Assembly (NCBI RefSeq): GCF_028553725.1
Contig: NZ_CP067124.1
Coordinates: 1,312,001-1,376,000, forward strand
Length of the DNA: 64,000 nucleotides
Direction of reading: 5' to 3'
Source of the DNA: Paracoccus alcaliphilus
GTDB taxonomy: Bacteria > Pseudomonadota > Alphaproteobacteria > Rhodobacterales > Rhodobacteraceae
The number at the start of each line of letters is the position of its first letter. Within the stretch, counting starts at the first letter, position 1. The notes beneath the pieces were generated by a model, which did not search any database, was not told the DNA's origin, and worked only from the letters and a program-made list of their open reading frames with translations. A program made the translations under genes and the position numbers. Below are positions 9,035-18,083 of this stretch, piece after piece.

Positions 9035-9586
9035 ATGATGTTTTACAAGGATGATCGACTCGCGCTTTTCATCGACGGCGCCAATATTTACGCCGCCGCG
9101 AAATCGCTGGGGTTCGATATTGATTATAAATTGCTGCGGCAGGAGTTCGACCGGCGCGGCAAGCTGATGAGAGCGTATTACTATACCGCCCTGATGGAAG
9201 GTGAGGAATATTCCCCCATTCGCCCTCTGGTTGACTGGCTGCATTACAACGGGTTCTGCGTCATCACCAAACCGGCGAAGGAATATACCGATCAGATGGG
9301 GCGCCGGAAGGTCAAGGGCAACATGGATGTCGAACTGGCCGTGAACGCGCTGGAGCTGGCGCCGCGGATGGATCACGCCGTGCTGTTTTCGGGTGACGGC
9401 GATTTCCGGCCTCTGGTCGAGGCATTGCAGCGGCAGGGGGTGCGGGTCTCGGTTGTCTCGACCATCCGGTCGCAGCCGCCGATGATCGCGGACGACCTGC
9501 GCCGTCAGGCCGACAACTTCATCGAGCTGGACGCCCTGCGCGATATCATCGGACGCCCCCCGCGCGAGGTGCCCGAGGACGAATGA
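9035..9586 (+). CDS. NYN domain protein, LabA/DUF88-type putative RNase
   Basis: 183 residues. Acidic metal-site residues of the PIN-like NYN fold are visible: D14 in LFIDGAN with N17, D98 in KGNMDVELAV, and D121/D123 in FSGDGDFRPLV. The segment RRKVKGNMD before the second Asp and GVRVSVVST after the third are typical of LabA-like proteins. The family is predicted to cut RNA with a single metal ion; the substrate is unknown. The ATG at 9035 (a second ATG follows at once) is preceded by GAAGG. It is transcribed away from folK and faces the 9618-10145 gene across a shared hairpin. Confidence 0.85.
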   Translation: MMFYKDDRLALFIDGANIYAAAKSLGFDIDYKLLRQEFDRRGKLMRAYYYTALMEGEEYSPIRPLVDWLHYNGFCVITKPAKEYTDQMGRRKVKGNMDVELAVNALELAPRMDHAVLFSGDGDFRPLVEALQRQGVRVSVVSTIRSQPPMIADDLRRQADNFIELDALRDIIGRPPREVPEDE

Positions 9587-9605
9587 TCCGGCGGGAAAAA
9601 GGCTT

Positions 9606-9632
9606 GTCGCGGGTGGCTTAATCGCCCGCGAC
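9606..9632. terminator. Hairpin between convergent genes
   Basis: An 8-base-pair inverted repeat, GTCGCGGG at 9606-9613 and CCCGCGAC at 9625-9632, lies between the NYN gene stop and the stop of the convergent gene (the right arm is inside the last codons of the latter). It could end transcription from either side, but there is no clear T run, so factor-independent termination is uncertain. Confidence 0.45.
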
Positions 9633-10145
9633 CAAGGCCTGCCATTCGCCATCCGGGCCGATAAAGACCCGCCAGCCGATCCATCCGCCGAAATCGCGGA
9701 AACCCTGCAAATCCTCGACCGGGACCAGACGATAGGCATCGACCTGCTGCGCTGGCGTCAACTCGTTCGGGTCCATCTGCGACAGATAGGGCCAGGCATA
9801 GCTTTGCCCCTCGGCCTCGTTGCCCAGAACGGCGGCGGGCATTTCCAGCGCGTTTTGCAGGATGGCCAGAATCTCATACCCCTCGGGATCGCCCGATGCC
9901 TCTGCCAGCCAGGCGACCGGATCATCGGGCAGGCCAAAGCTGACCGTGGGCGTGCTGCCCTGCGCCTCGATGATGTCGCCCAGCCCCTCGATATCGCCGC
10001 TGCGGGCGACCGCGATCAGCGCGTCGCGGGTTTCCTGCACTTCGGGCGGCAAAAGGGTGGGATCCTCGACGATGTGCATTTCGGGGCCCTCGGCCCAGAG
10101 GGCGCTGGCGGCAAGGCACATCGGCAAAATCACGGCGAGACGCAT
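9618..10145 (-). CDS. Small exported protein of unknown function
   Basis: 175 residues starting MRLAVILPMCLAASALWA, a standard Sec signal peptide with likely cleavage after AlaTrpAla near residue 18. The start at 10145 has AAAGGA upstream; an in-frame start at 10277 would bury the signal peptide and overlap pyrG. The mature part contains an Ala-rich helical repeat region resembling one ankyrin-like unit (ETRDALIAVARSGDIEGLGD) and a C-terminal stretch GWIGWRVFIGPDGEWQALVAGD that looks like a small beta domain. I do not recognise a named family. It lies 67 bases downstream of pyrG on the same strand. Likely periplasmic. Confidence 0.72.
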   Translation of the reverse strand: MRLAVILPMCLAASALWAEGPEMHIVEDPTLLPPEVQETRDALIAVARSGDIEGLGDIIEAQGSTPTVSFGLPDDPVAWLAEASGDPEGYEILAILQNALEMPAAVLGNEAEGQSYAWPYLSQMDPNELTPAQQVDAYRLVPVEDLQGFRDFGGWIGWRVFIGPDGEWQALVAGD

Positions 10146-10212
10146 GGGGGCGATCCTTTCACGGGTGGCGCCATGCTGAAGGCACGGCGCCCCTGCGGTC
10201 AACCCCGGCGGG

Positions 10213-11856
10213 TCAGACCAGCCGCCCTTCCTCCATCGCGGCGCGGATGAAGCCTGCGAACAGCGGCGCGGGGGCAAAGGGCTTTGATTTCAGTTCGGGA
10301 TGCGACTGCACGCCGATGAACCACGGGTGATTCGGGTATTCGATCACCTCGGGCAGCTTGCCATCGGGCGACATGCCGGAAAACACCAGCCCGGCATCCG
10401 CCAGCGCCTCGCGATATTTCGCGTCAACCTCATAGCGGTGGCGGTGGCGGTCCTCCATCTCGGCCGCGCCGCCATAGATTTCGGAAATCCGCGACCCCGG
10501 CGCCAGCACGGCGGTATAGGCGCCCAGCCGCATCGTGCCGCCCTTGTCGTCGCCGACCTGCCGCTGCACCTTGTAATTGCCCTGCACCCATTCCTTCAGG
10601 TGATAGACCACCGGAGTAAAGCGGGTCTGCCCGGCTTCGTGGTCGAATTCCTCGGACCCGGCATCGGGCATGCCGGCCAGATTGCGCGCGGCCTCGATCA
10701 CCGCCATCTGCATGCCCAGACAGATGCCCAGATAGGGCACATCCTTTTCGCGGGCATATTTCGCGGCCGTGATCATGCCCTCGGTGCCACGCTCGCCAAA
10801 GCCGCCGGGCACGATGATGCCGTGATAGCCGTCCAGCAGATGCGCGCCTTCGCCTTCCAGCTTTTCGCTGTCCACCCAGTCGGCCTTGACCCGCACGCGG
10901 TTGGCCATGCCGCCATGGGTCAGCGCCTCGGCAATCGACTTATAGGCGTCCTCAAGCTGGGTATATTTGCCGACCACGGCGATCCTGACCTCGCCTTCGG
11001 CATTGTCCAGCCGGTCCATGACATCCTCCCAGACGGCCAGATCGGGGCGCGGGGCGGGGCTGATCTGGAAGGCGTCCAGCACGGCGCGATCCAGCCCGGC
11101 GCGGTGATAGGCCAGCGGCGCCTCATAGATCGTTTTCAGGTCATAGGCCGGGATCACCGCATCGGGACGGACATTGCAGAACAGCGCGATCTTGGCGCGT
11201 TCCTTTTCCGGGATCGGCTGTTCGCTGCGGCAGACCAGAACGTCCGGCGCAAGGCCGATCGATTGCAATTCCTTGACGCTGTGCTGGGTGGGCTTGGTCT
11301 TCAGCTCTCCGCTGGCGGTCAGATAGGGCAGCAGCGTCAGATGCATCAGGATACATTCGCCGCGCGGGCGTTCATGGGTGAATTGGCGGATCGCCTCGAA
11401 GAAGGGTAGGCCCTCGATATCGCCGACGGTGCCGCCGATCTCGCACAGCATGAAATCGACCTCATTGTCGCCAATGGCAAGGAAGTCCTTGATTTCATTG
11501 GTGACGTGCGGGATGACCTGAATGGTCTTGCCCAGATATTCGCCGCGCCGTTCCTTTTCCAGCACGTTGGAATAGATCCGCCCCGAGGACACGCTGTCGC
11601 TGCGCCGGGCGCTGACGCCGGTAAAGCGTTCGTAATGGCCAAGGTCCAGATCGGTTTCGGCGCCGTCATCGGTGACAAAGACCTCGCCATGCTCGAACGG
11701 CGACATCGTGCCCGGATCGACGTTCAGATAGGGGTCCAGCTTGCGCAGCCTGACGCTGTAGCCGCGGGCCTGCAACAGCGCGCCCAGAGCCGCGGAGGCA
11801 AGCCCTTTGCCAAGGCTTGAGACCACGCCACCGGTAATGAAGATATAACGCGCCAT
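10213..11856 (-). CDS. pyrG: CTP synthase
   Basis: 547 residues. It begins [19 protein letters not shown], the ATP-binding N-terminus of the synthetase domain, with [11 protein letters not shown] near residue 140. The C-terminal class I glutaminase domain holds the PGGFGERG oxyanion strand, the nucleophile cysteine in YLGICLGMQ near residue 380, and the catalytic HPE in [11 protein letters not shown] near 515. It converts UTP to CTP using glutamine. It follows secG on the minus strand with a 155-base gap that carries an inverted repeat. Confidence 0.97.
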   Translation of the reverse strand: MARYIFITGGVVSSLGKGLASAALGALLQARGYSVRLRKLDPYLNVDPGTMSPFEHGEVFVTDDGAETDLDLGHYERFTGVSARRSDSVSSGRIYSNVLEKERRGEYLGKTIQVIPHVTNEIKDFLAIGDNEVDFMLCEIGGTVGDIEGLPFFEAIRQFTHERPRGECILMHLTLLPYLTASGELKTKPTQHSVKELQSIGLAPDVLVCRSEQPIPEKERAKIALFCNVRPDAVIPAYDLKTIYEAPLAYHRAGLDRAVLDAFQISPAPRPDLAVWEDVMDRLDNAEGEVRIAVVGKYTQLEDAYKSIAEALTHGGMANRVRVKADWVDSEKLEGEGAHLLDGYHGIIVPGGFGERGTEGMITAAKYAREKDVPYLGICLGMQMAVIEAARNLAGMPDAGSEEFDHEAGQTRFTPVVYHLKEWVQGNYKVQRQVGDDKGGTMRLGAYTAVLAPGSRISEIYGGAAEMEDRHRHRYEVDAKYREALADAGLVFSGMSPDGKLPEVIEYPNHPWFIGVQSHPELKSKPFAPAPLFAGFIRAAMEEGRLV

Positions 11857-11973
11857 GAAAGGTCCCCGTGAGCTGCAATGATTCGAAATTTGCGGGCCGT
11901 CGGACGACCTGCATCACGGGACTTGAGATATAGTCGATTCGCCCCGTGGCCGCAATGGACCGCAAGCTGATGT

Positions 11974-11995
11974 GGGGCAGGATAATATCCGCCCC
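11974..11995. promoter_or_regulatory. Inverted repeat upstream of pyrG
   Basis: In the 155-base secG-pyrG gap, GGGGC..GGATA (11974-11984) is mirrored by TATCC GCCCC (11986-11995), broken only by one extra A at 11979. It sits about 120 bases upstream of the pyrG ATG. It lacks a T run on the minus strand, so it is more likely an operator or leader structure than an intrinsic terminator. No known regulator could be assigned. Confidence 0.35.
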
Positions 11996-12011
11996 AAATT
12001 ATGGTATCGGC

Positions 12012-12527
12012 TTAGTTTCCGCTTTGGGCGGGGGGCGTGGCCGGGGTTTCCGCGTCAGCCGGTTCGGCAGCAGGTGCCGGTTCCGGCTGGGTTTCTGCGG
12101 CGGGCGGGGTGATGGCCTCGGCCTCGGGTGCCTCAGGCGCCGGGGTCTGCGCCGCGCCATTCGCCGCCTCGGGCGAGGGCGGCGTCAGCGGATCGCCGCC
12201 GGTCGTGGGCGGGGGCGTATAGGTCGGGATCGCCGGGCTGCTGTCTTCGCTTTGCTGCGCCGGCATGCCCAGCTGGTCCATGATCGAGCCGGTCGAGGTC
12301 TGCCGCGCGGCGATCACCGTCAGCGCCACCGAGGTCACGAACAGCGCGATGCCGAAAATCCAGGTCAGCCGGGTCATGGCATTGGCGGCCTGACGGCCGG
12401 TCATCAGACCACCGCCGCCACCGCCGCCACCCATGCCAAGGCCGCCACCCTCCGAGCGTTGCAGCAGAACGACGCCGGTCAGCAGCACCGCGAGGATCAG
12501 ATGGATGGTCAGGACGACGTTTTCCAC
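12012..12527 (-). CDS. secG: SecG, preprotein translocase subunit
   Basis: 171 residues. The first 80 are SecG: MENVVLTIHLILAVLLTGVVLLQRSEGGGLG, a glycine-rich loop (eight consecutive Gly after MGG), then the second membrane helix LTWIFGIALFVTSVALTVIA. The remaining 90 residues are a low-complexity tail rich in Ala, Pro, Glu and Thr. SecG is the small subunit of SecYEG that assists SecA-driven export. The length is well above the usual 75-130, all of it due to the tail. secG upstream of pyrG on the same strand is a common alphaproteobacterial pairing. Confidence 0.92.
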   Translation of the reverse strand: MENVVLTIHLILAVLLTGVVLLQRSEGGGLGMGGGGGGGGLMTGRQAANAMTRLTWIFGIALFVTSVALTVIAARQTSTGSIMDQLGMPAQQSEDSSPAIPTYTPPPTTGGDPLTPPSPEAANGAAQTPAPEAPEAEAITPPAAETQPEPAPAAEPADAETPATPPAQSGN

Positions 12528-12598
12528 GGCATTCGGCCTTTCACTTTCGGACGGGCCTATCTAGTCATCCATGCAGATGATGGCAAGCCGAGTGTCCA

Positions 12599-14044
12599 AT
12601 GAAGAACCCCACGGCAGGCGCATTGATGATTCAGGGTACCGGCTCGAATGTCGGCAAGTCGCTGCTGGTGGCCGGTCTGTGCCGCGCGGCGCGGCTGCGT
12701 GGGCTGTCGGTCGCGCCGTTCAAGCCGCAGAATATGTCGAACAATGCCGCCGTGACGGTGGATGGCGGAGAGATCGGCCGCGCGCAGGCATTGCAGGCGC
12801 TGGCCTGCGGGCTGGAGCCTGCGACCGACATGAATCCGGTGCTGCTGAAGCCCGAAACCGATACCGGCGCGCAGGTGATCCTGCATGGCCGTGCGGTGGC
12901 ACGGGCGCAGGCGCGTGATTATGCAACGCTGAAGCCGCAGCTGTTGCAGGGTGTGCTGGACAGTTTCGCCCGCCTGCGCGCCGCGCATGATCTGGTGATC
13001 GTCGAGGGCGCGGGCAGCCCCGCCGAGGTCAATCTGCGCCCGCGCGACATCGCCAATATGGGATTCGCGCGGGCGGCGGGCGTGCCGGTGGTGCTGGCGG
13101 GCGATATCGACCGGGGCGGGGTGATCGCGCAGATCGTGGGCACTCGGGCGGTGATCGAGGCGGGCGATGCGGCGATGATCCGGGGCTTTCTGATCAACAA
13201 GTTCCGGGGCGATCCGGTGCTGTTACAGGATGGCTATCGGATGATAGAGGAACGCACCGGCTGGCGTGGCTTTGGCGTCGTGCCGTGGTTTCCCGGCGCG
13301 CATCGCCTGCCCGCCGAGGATGCGGTGGACCTGCGCGGCGGGGGCGGGCAGGGCGCACATGTCGTGTGCCTGACCCTGTCGCGGATCGCGAATTTCGACG
13401 ATCTGGACCCGCTGGCGACCGAGCCGGGGCTGCGTCTGACCATGCTGGGGCCGGGCCGCGCGATTCCGGGCGATGCCGATCTGGTCATCATTCCGGGCAC
13501 GAAATCCACGCGCGGCGATCTGGCGTTTCTGCGGCAGCAGGGCTGGGATATCGACCTGACCGCGCATCTGCGGCGCGGCGGGCATGTGCTGGGCATCTGC
13601 GGCGGTTATCAGATGCTGGGCCGGGTGATTCGCGACCCGATGGGCTTTGACGGCCCGGCAGGAGAGACCGAGGGCCTTGGCCTGCTGGATATCCAGACCG
13701 AGATGGCGGCAGAGAAGCGCCTGACCCGCGTTCAGGGCCGCGCGCTGGGGCAGGAAGTCACCGGATACGAGATCCACATGGGCCGCACCTCGGGCCCCGA
13801 CTGCGCGCGTCCCTTTGCCCATATCCCCCGGGCGGATGGCGCGATCAGTGCCGATGGCCGGGTGAGCGGCACCTATCTGCACGGGCTGTTCGCCGATGAC
13901 GGCTTCCGCGCGGCCTGGCTGGCGCGGCTGGGCGTGGCGTCGGCGCCCGGTTACGCGGCGGGGGTTCAGCAGGCGCTGGACGATCTGGCCGCGCATCTGG
14001 AGACACATCTGGACGTGGACGGGTTGCTGGCGCTGGCCGGCTGA
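12599..14044 (+). CDS. cobQ: Cobyric acid synthase
   Basis: 481 residues. The N-terminal P-loop synthetase region has [22 protein letters not shown] and [10 protein letters not shown]; the C-terminal triad glutaminase domain has the nucleophile cysteine in [12 protein letters not shown] near residue 335 and the late His in GTYLHGLF. It amidates four carboxylates of adenosylcobyrinic acid diamide using glutamine and ATP in cobalamin synthesis. No other cob gene is nearby, so the rest of the pathway must be elsewhere. It is divergent from secG with 71 bases between them. Confidence 0.95.
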   Translation: MKNPTAGALMIQGTGSNVGKSLLVAGLCRAARLRGLSVAPFKPQNMSNNAAVTVDGGEIGRAQALQALACGLEPATDMNPVLLKPETDTGAQVILHGRAVARAQARDYATLKPQLLQGVLDSFARLRAAHDLVIVEGAGSPAEVNLRPRDIANMGFARAAGVPVVLAGDIDRGGVIAQIVGTRAVIEAGDAAMIRGFLINKFRGDPVLLQDGYRMIEERTGWRGFGVVPWFPGAHRLPAEDAVDLRGGGGQGAHVVCLTLSRIANFDDLDPLATEPGLRLTMLGPGRAIPGDADLVIIPGTKSTRGDLAFLRQQGWDIDLTAHLRRGGHVLGICGGYQMLGRVIRDPMGFDGPAGETEGLGLLDIQTEMAAEKRLTRVQGRALGQEVTGYEIHMGRTSGPDCARPFAHIPRADGAISADGRVSGTYLHGLFADDGFRAAWLARLGVASAPGYAAGVQQALDDLAAHLETHLDVDGLLALAG

Positions 14045-14114
14045 CCGGATCCCGGACGCGAAGTTGATCCGTGCGGTGCTGGACTGGCGGGCGCGTCCGC
14101 GCTAGGGCAGGGGC

Positions 14115-15071
14115 ATGGAACATGCGAAACCGCCTTTGACCCTGTATCTTGCCGCGCCGCGCGGGTTCTGCGCCGGTGTCGATCGCGCGATCAAGATCGT
14201 CGAGATGGCGCTGCAGAAATGGGGCGCGCCGGTCTATGTCCGCCACGAGATCGTGCATAACAAGTTCGTGGTCGATTCGCTGCGCGCGCAGGGCGCGGTC
14301 TTTGTCGAGGAACTGGATGAATGCCCCGATGACCGCCCGGTGATCTTTTCGGCGCATGGCGTGCCGAAATCCGTCCCGGCCGAGGCGCAGCGCCGCAACA
14401 TGATCCATGTCGATGCGACCTGCCCGCTGGTCACCAAGGTTCATGTCGAGGCCGCCCGCCACCATGCCGAAGGGCTGCAACTGGTGATGATCGGCCATGC
14501 CGGTCACCCCGAGGTTCTGGGCACGATGGGCCAGTTGCCCGAGGGCGAGGTGATTCTGGTCGAGACGGTCGGGGATGTGGCGACCATTGCGCCGCGCGAT
14601 CCGCAGCGGCTGGCCTTCATCACCCAGACCACGCTGTCGGTCGATGATACCGCCGAAATCGTCGAGGCGCTGAAGGCGCGTTTCCCGCAAATCAGCGGCC
14701 CGGCCAAGGAAGATATCTGCTATGCCACCACCAACAGGCAGGCGGCGGTCAAGGCGGTGGCCGACAGGATCGACGCGCTGCTGGTGATCGGGGCGCCCAA
14801 TTCCAGCAATTCGAAACGTCTGGTCGAGGTCGGGCGGGCGGCGGGTTGCGCCTATTCGCAACTGGTGATGCGGGCCGACCAGATCGACTGGCGGGCGATG
14901 GACGGGGTGCGCGCCGTGGCCGTGACCGCCGGTGCCAGCGCCCCCGAAGTGCTGGTGAACGAGGTGATCGAGGCCTTTCGCGCACGTTACGACGTGACCG
15001 TCGATGTGGTCGAGACCGCGCAGGAGAATGTCGAATTCAAAGTGCCCCGCGTGCTGCGCGAATCGGCCTGA
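14115..15071 (+). CDS. ispH: 4-hydroxy-3-methylbut-2-enyl diphosphate reductase
   Basis: 318 residues. The three iron-sulfur cysteines are in [12 protein letters not shown] (C19), [11 protein letters not shown] and [11 protein letters not shown]. Conserved His residues occur in IVHNK and IGHAGHPEV, and [10 protein letters not shown] and [11 protein letters not shown] match the substrate pocket. The enzyme performs the last step of the non-mevalonate isoprenoid pathway, producing IPP and DMAPP with electrons delivered to a [4Fe-4S] cluster. The start [17 protein letters not shown] is the standard distance from C19. It follows cobQ by 70 bases. Confidence 0.97.
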   Translation: MEHAKPPLTLYLAAPRGFCAGVDRAIKIVEMALQKWGAPVYVRHEIVHNKFVVDSLRAQGAVFVEELDECPDDRPVIFSAHGVPKSVPAEAQRRNMIHVDATCPLVTKVHVEAARHHAEGLQLVMIGHAGHPEVLGTMGQLPEGEVILVETVGDVATIAPRDPQRLAFITQTTLSVDDTAEIVEALKARFPQISGPAKEDICYATTNRQAAVKAVADRIDALLVIGAPNSSNSKRLVEVGRAAGCAYSQLVMRADQIDWRAMDGVRAVAVTAGASAPEVLVNEVIEAFRARYDVTVDVVETAQENVEFKVPRVLRESA

Positions 15072-15159
15072 TTTTGCGTCCTTTGCATGATTGCGGTGGC
15101 GGTGCCCTCGCCTCTATGCTGCGCGGGCGGGCTGCCGCGCCAAAGGGAGGATAACCGAC

Positions 15160-15489
15160 ATGACCGTCTTTCTGATCGCCGAGGTGAAAGTCACCGATGA
15201 GGCGTGGATACCCGATTACGCCGCAAGGGTGCATGACATCGCCGCCCGGCATAATGGCCGCTATCTGTCGCGCAGCGGCAATATCGAGACGCTGGAGGGC
15301 ACGCCCACCGACGTCACCCTGATCGCGCTGATCCAGTTTCCGTCGCGCGACGATGCGCTGGCCTTTGCCAATGACCCCGAATATGCGCCGTTCGGCAAGG
15401 CGCGGCAGGAGGGCTCGATCAGTCATTTCCGCCTGATCGACGATACCGATGTGGCGGGCTCGATCCCCTATCTGCCCAAGCCCGCGTAA
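15160..15489 (+). CDS. DUF1330 family protein
   Basis: 109 residues starting MTVFLIAEVKVTDEAWIPDYAARV; GGGAGGATAA upstream of the ATG at 15160 is a good ribosome binding site and decides against the longer frame from 15091. The pattern of a strand (FLIAEVKV), a helix, YLSRSGNIETLEG and ALIQFPSRDDALAFANDPEYAPF matches DUF1330, a ferredoxin-like dimeric alpha/beta barrel of unknown biochemical role. It stands between ispH and rnhA; nothing in the context suggests a specific job. Confidence 0.82.
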   Translation: MTVFLIAEVKVTDEAWIPDYAARVHDIAARHNGRYLSRSGNIETLEGTPTDVTLIALIQFPSRDDALAFANDPEYAPFGKARQEGSISHFRLIDDTDVAGSIPYLPKPA

Positions 15490-15662
15490 TCGCGTCATAC
15501 CACCAGCTTGCGCTGGCAGCGTTCCACCCGCTTGGCTATAGTCCCGCCCGGACGCCGCCCCTTTGGCGGTCTTGCGCGGACGGGATGGGAAATGCAGCCT
15601 GAGACGATGCCCCTGACGGGCGATAATCCGTGGCCGCCGATGGCGACAGGGGCTGTTCTGGC

Positions 15663-16112
15663 GTGACGGAACTGTTTGCATGGACCGATGGCGCGTGCAG
15701 CGGCAATCCCGGCCCCGGCGGCTGGGGCGTGCTGCTGCGGGCGATGGATGGCGAGCGCGTGGCCAAGGAGCGAGAGCTTCAGGGCGGCGAGGCCATGACC
15801 ACCAATAACCGAATGGAGCTGATGGCGGCGATTGCCGCGCTGGAGACGCTGACCCGGCCGACAAGGATCACCGTGACCACCGACAGCGCCTATGTGAAGA
15901 ACGGCGTGACCCAGTGGATTCATGGCTGGAAGAAGAACGGTTGGAAAACCGCCGCGCGCAAGCCGGTCAAGAATGACGATCTGTGGCAGCGGCTGGACGA
16001 CGCGCAGCGCCGCCACGAGGTCATCTGGGAATGGATCAAGGGCCATGCCGGCCACCCCGAGAACGAGCGCGCCGACGAACTGGCCCGCGCCGGGATGGCA
16101 CCCTTCAAATGA
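15663..16112 (+). CDS. rnhA: Ribonuclease HI
   Basis: 149 residues from a GTG start ([23 protein letters not shown]), preceded by CAGGGG about ten bases upstream. Active-site acidic residues are evident: D9 in WTDGACSGN, the Glu in [14 protein letters not shown], the Asp in TDSAYVKNG, and the final Asp in [10 protein letters not shown]. The basic handle region [17 protein letters not shown] binds the hybrid. The enzyme cuts RNA in RNA:DNA hybrids and removes primers. Its stop overlaps the next gene start (ATGA at 16109). Confidence 0.96.
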   Translation: MTELFAWTDGACSGNPGPGGWGVLLRAMDGERVAKERELQGGEAMTTNNRMELMAAIAALETLTRPTRITVTTDSAYVKNGVTQWIHGWKKNGWKTAARKPVKNDDLWQRLDDAQRRHEVIWEWIKGHAGHPENERADELARAGMAPFK

Positions 16113-16765
16113 GCCTGTGGGACCAGATCAATCCGGCCGCGCTGATCTCGGTGCTGGATTACGGGGCGGTGTTGATCTTTGCGCTGACCGGGGCGCTGGT
16201 GGCCAGCCGGGCGCAGCTGGATCTGGTGGGCTTTGTTTTCATGGCGGCGCTGACCGCTGTGGGTGGCGGCACTCTGCGCGATCTGATCATCGGGCGCGAG
16301 ACGGTGTTCTGGGTGGCGCAGCCCGCCTATGTGCTGCTGGCCGCGGCGGCGGCGATGGTCGTTTTCTGGACCGCGCATCTGATCGAGAGCCGCTATAAAT
16401 GGCTGTTGTGGCTGGACAGTCTGGCGCTGGCGGTGGCCATGGCGGCAGGCGTTGCGGCGGCGCGCGAGGCCGGGTTCGGCCCGGTCATCACCGTCATCAT
16501 GGGCGTGGTGACGGGCACCTTTGGCGGGCTGATGCGCGATGTCGTCAGCAACGAGGTGCCGCTGGTGCTGAAGCAGGGCGAGCTTTACCTGACGGCGGCT
16601 TTTGGCGGCGCGCTGGTGGCGGTGGTTCTGGAATATCTGGGGCTGGCCCTGCCCCAGACGCTGATACTGGGCGCGGTCGTTGTCTGGGGTCTGCGGGCGG
16701 GCAGCCTGACATGGGGCTGGAAGCTGCCGGTCTATCGCCCGCGCCCGCCGCGCGATCACGGCTGA
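16109..16765 (+). CDS. TRIC-type (UPF0126) cation channel family membrane protein
   Basis: 218 residues with seven predicted membrane helices arranged as two homologous halves, each carrying a glycine-rich loop: [14 protein letters not shown] near residue 50 and [14 protein letters not shown] near 135. This GxxxRD repeat is the signature of the bacterial TRIC/UPF0126 family (YadS/YicG-like), some members of which form trimeric K+ permeable channels. The start at 16109 overlaps the rnhA stop, indicating translational coupling. Transport specificity is not evident. Confidence 0.87.
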   Translation: MSLWDQINPAALISVLDYGAVLIFALTGALVASRAQLDLVGFVFMAALTAVGGGTLRDLIIGRETVFWVAQPAYVLLAAAAAMVVFWTAHLIESRYKWLLWLDSLALAVAMAAGVAAAREAGFGPVITVIMGVVTGTFGGLMRDVVSNEVPLVLKQGELYLTAAFGGALVAVVLEYLGLALPQTLILGAVVVWGLRAGSLTWGWKLPVYRPRPPRDHG

Positions 16766-16768
16766 GCG

Positions 16769-17176
16769 TCAGCGCAGGATCGGCGGGCCGGGCTGGCGGT
16801 TGCGCTCTGATATATCCTCGACCCCCATGCGCAGCCCGCGTCCGATGCGATGGGCCAGGGCCGACCATGCGACGGCGGCCTCGGGCGTGACGGTGCGGCG
16901 CAGGGTTTCGTCGAACAGCGCCAGCCAGATCGGGAAGTGCTGGCTGCGGACATCGCCGGCCGCCAGATGTACCTGCATCGGATTGCCGTCATAGCCCGGC
17001 TGATGAAGGATCGCCCGGCGCCAGAAACCGGCGATCTTTGCCTCGTGCGCTGGCCAGTCGGTGACGTGACCGGCGAAGACCGGTCCCAGAACCTCGTGCC
17101 GTCGGATGGCGGCATAGAAGATGCGGACGACGCGGTCGATATCGTCCTCGGAGATCAGGAAACGTGGCGGGATCAT
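16769..17176 (-). CDS. Group III truncated haemoglobin
   Basis: 135 residues from MIPPRFLISEDDIDRVVRIFYAAI. The pattern of a helix with GPVFAGHV, FWRRAILHQPGYDGNPMQVHLAA (proximal His in QVHL) and FPIWLALFDETLRRTV is characteristic of group III truncated globins. A longer frame start at 17239 adds an Arg/Pro-rich leader and is rejected. Members bind haem and react with oxygen or nitric oxide, often in microaerobic settings; the role here is unknown. It is divergent from queF, sharing the control region with the palindrome at 17261-17284, and nearly abuts the TRIC gene tail to tail. Confidence 0.85.
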   Translation of the reverse strand: MIPPRFLISEDDIDRVVRIFYAAIRRHEVLGPVFAGHVTDWPAHEAKIAGFWRRAILHQPGYDGNPMQVHLAAGDVRSQHFPIWLALFDETLRRTVTPEAAVAWSALAHRIGRGLRMGVEDISERNRQPGPPILR

Positions 17177-17247
17177 GGCGTGGCCGGGCCTTCTGTGTGG
17201 TCTTAGGCTGAAGGTGGGCCGCCGGGGTCGCGCGTGCAAGTGCCGGT

Positions 17248-17284
17248 TTGACGCAGAGGGGGGCGGCTGTTATGTCAGCCGCCC
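17248..17284 (+). promoter_or_regulatory. Putative queF promoter with overlapping 9-bp palindrome
   Basis: TTGACG at 17248-17253 is followed after exactly 17 bases by TATGTC (17271-17276), a plausible -35/-10 pair reading towards queF. A perfect 9-base inverted repeat, GGGCGGCTG (17261-17269) and CAGCCGCCC (17276-17284), brackets the -10 hexamer in its 6-base loop. Such placement suggests a repressor site that would block polymerase. It lies between the divergent haemoglobin and queF genes and could control both. Confidence 0.5.
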
Positions 17285-17319
17285 GGTCGCAGCCCACCCG
17301 GTCAAAACAGGAGCCTTAG

Positions 17320-17781
17320 ATGAGCCATTATACCGACGCGCTGACCCAGTTGGGCGCGAAAACCCCGCTGCCGCAGCATCCCGATCAGGCGGTGCTGGAG
17401 CGGGTGCCGAACCCGCAGCCGGGCGAGGTCTATGCCGTGCGCTTTGCCCAGCCGGAATTCACCAGCCTGTGCCCGATCACCGGCCAGCCCGATTTCGCGC
17501 ATCTGGTGATCGACTACGTGCCGGGCGACTGGCTGGTCGAGTCGAAGTCGCTGAAGCTGTATCTGGGCAGTTTCCGCAATCACGGCGCCTTCCACGAGGA
17601 TTGCACCGTGGGTATCGGCAAGCGTCTGGCCGCGCTTCTGTCGCCGCTTTGGCTGCGCATCGGCGGATACTGGTTTCCGCGCGGCGGCATGCCGATCGAC
17701 GTCTTCTGGCAAAGCGGTGCGATGCCCGAGGGGTTGTGGCTGCCCGATCAGGGCGTGCCGGGTTATCGCGGGCGGGGATAG
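17320..17781 (+). CDS. queF: 7-cyano-7-deazaguanine reductase (preQ0 to preQ1)
   Basis: 153 residues, the short unimodal form. The catalytic Cys51 and Asp58 are spaced as in characterised enzymes ([13 protein letters not shown]), and the NADPH/preQ0 binding block [23 protein letters not shown] is intact. The protein reduces the nitrile of preQ0 to the amine of preQ1 in queuosine biosynthesis; queA, which uses preQ1-tRNA next, lies at 23022. AGGAG precedes the ATG. Confidence 0.95.
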   Translation: MSHYTDALTQLGAKTPLPQHPDQAVLERVPNPQPGEVYAVRFAQPEFTSLCPITGQPDFAHLVIDYVPGDWLVESKSLKLYLGSFRNHGAFHEDCTVGIGKRLAALLSPLWLRIGGYWFPRGGMPIDVFWQSGAMPEGLWLPDQGVPGYRGRG

Positions 17782-17819
17782 CCGGGTCCGGGTTGTTGGG
17801 GGGCTGTCCCGAGGTTGCA

Positions 17820-18034
17820 CCATGACGTCGGCCAACTGGGGACCCATCTCGCCGACGTCATGGCCGCCTGCAACTTCGCGCGCAGGCTCAAGACCCTCGC
17901 CAGCCATGGTCCTTGAACCGATGGCGGATCCGGGGCGGCCCTCACGCCCTACGAATGCATCCGCAAGATCTGGGCTTCAGAGCCAGACAGATCCACCCAG
18001 ATTCGTTCCACCAGACACCGGGACTGAACAACCA
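17820..18034 (+). mobile_element. Decayed 3' end of an IS481-type transposase
   Basis: Conceptual translation of 17842-17905 gives THLADVMAACNFARRLKTL; another frame near 17937 gives ALTPYECIRKIWASEPDR; a third near 18006 gives FHQTPGLNN. In order these match the conserved C-terminal end of IS481-family integrase-core transposases. The three pieces lie in shifted frames with a stop between the first two, so the gene is dead. No terminal repeat or remaining catalytic domain is visible. The rest of the 302-base queF-glmS gap holds nothing else I can recognise. Confidence 0.75.
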
Positions 18035-18083
18035 AGAGCGAACCCTGTTACTATTTCACAAATGCTTCCGGGGCGGACACGAA

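Noticed and set aside
17261..17319. preQ1 riboswitch upstream of queF
   Set aside because: The hairpin lacks the short A-rich tail and pseudoknot pairing of preQ1 aptamers; its symmetry fits an operator better.
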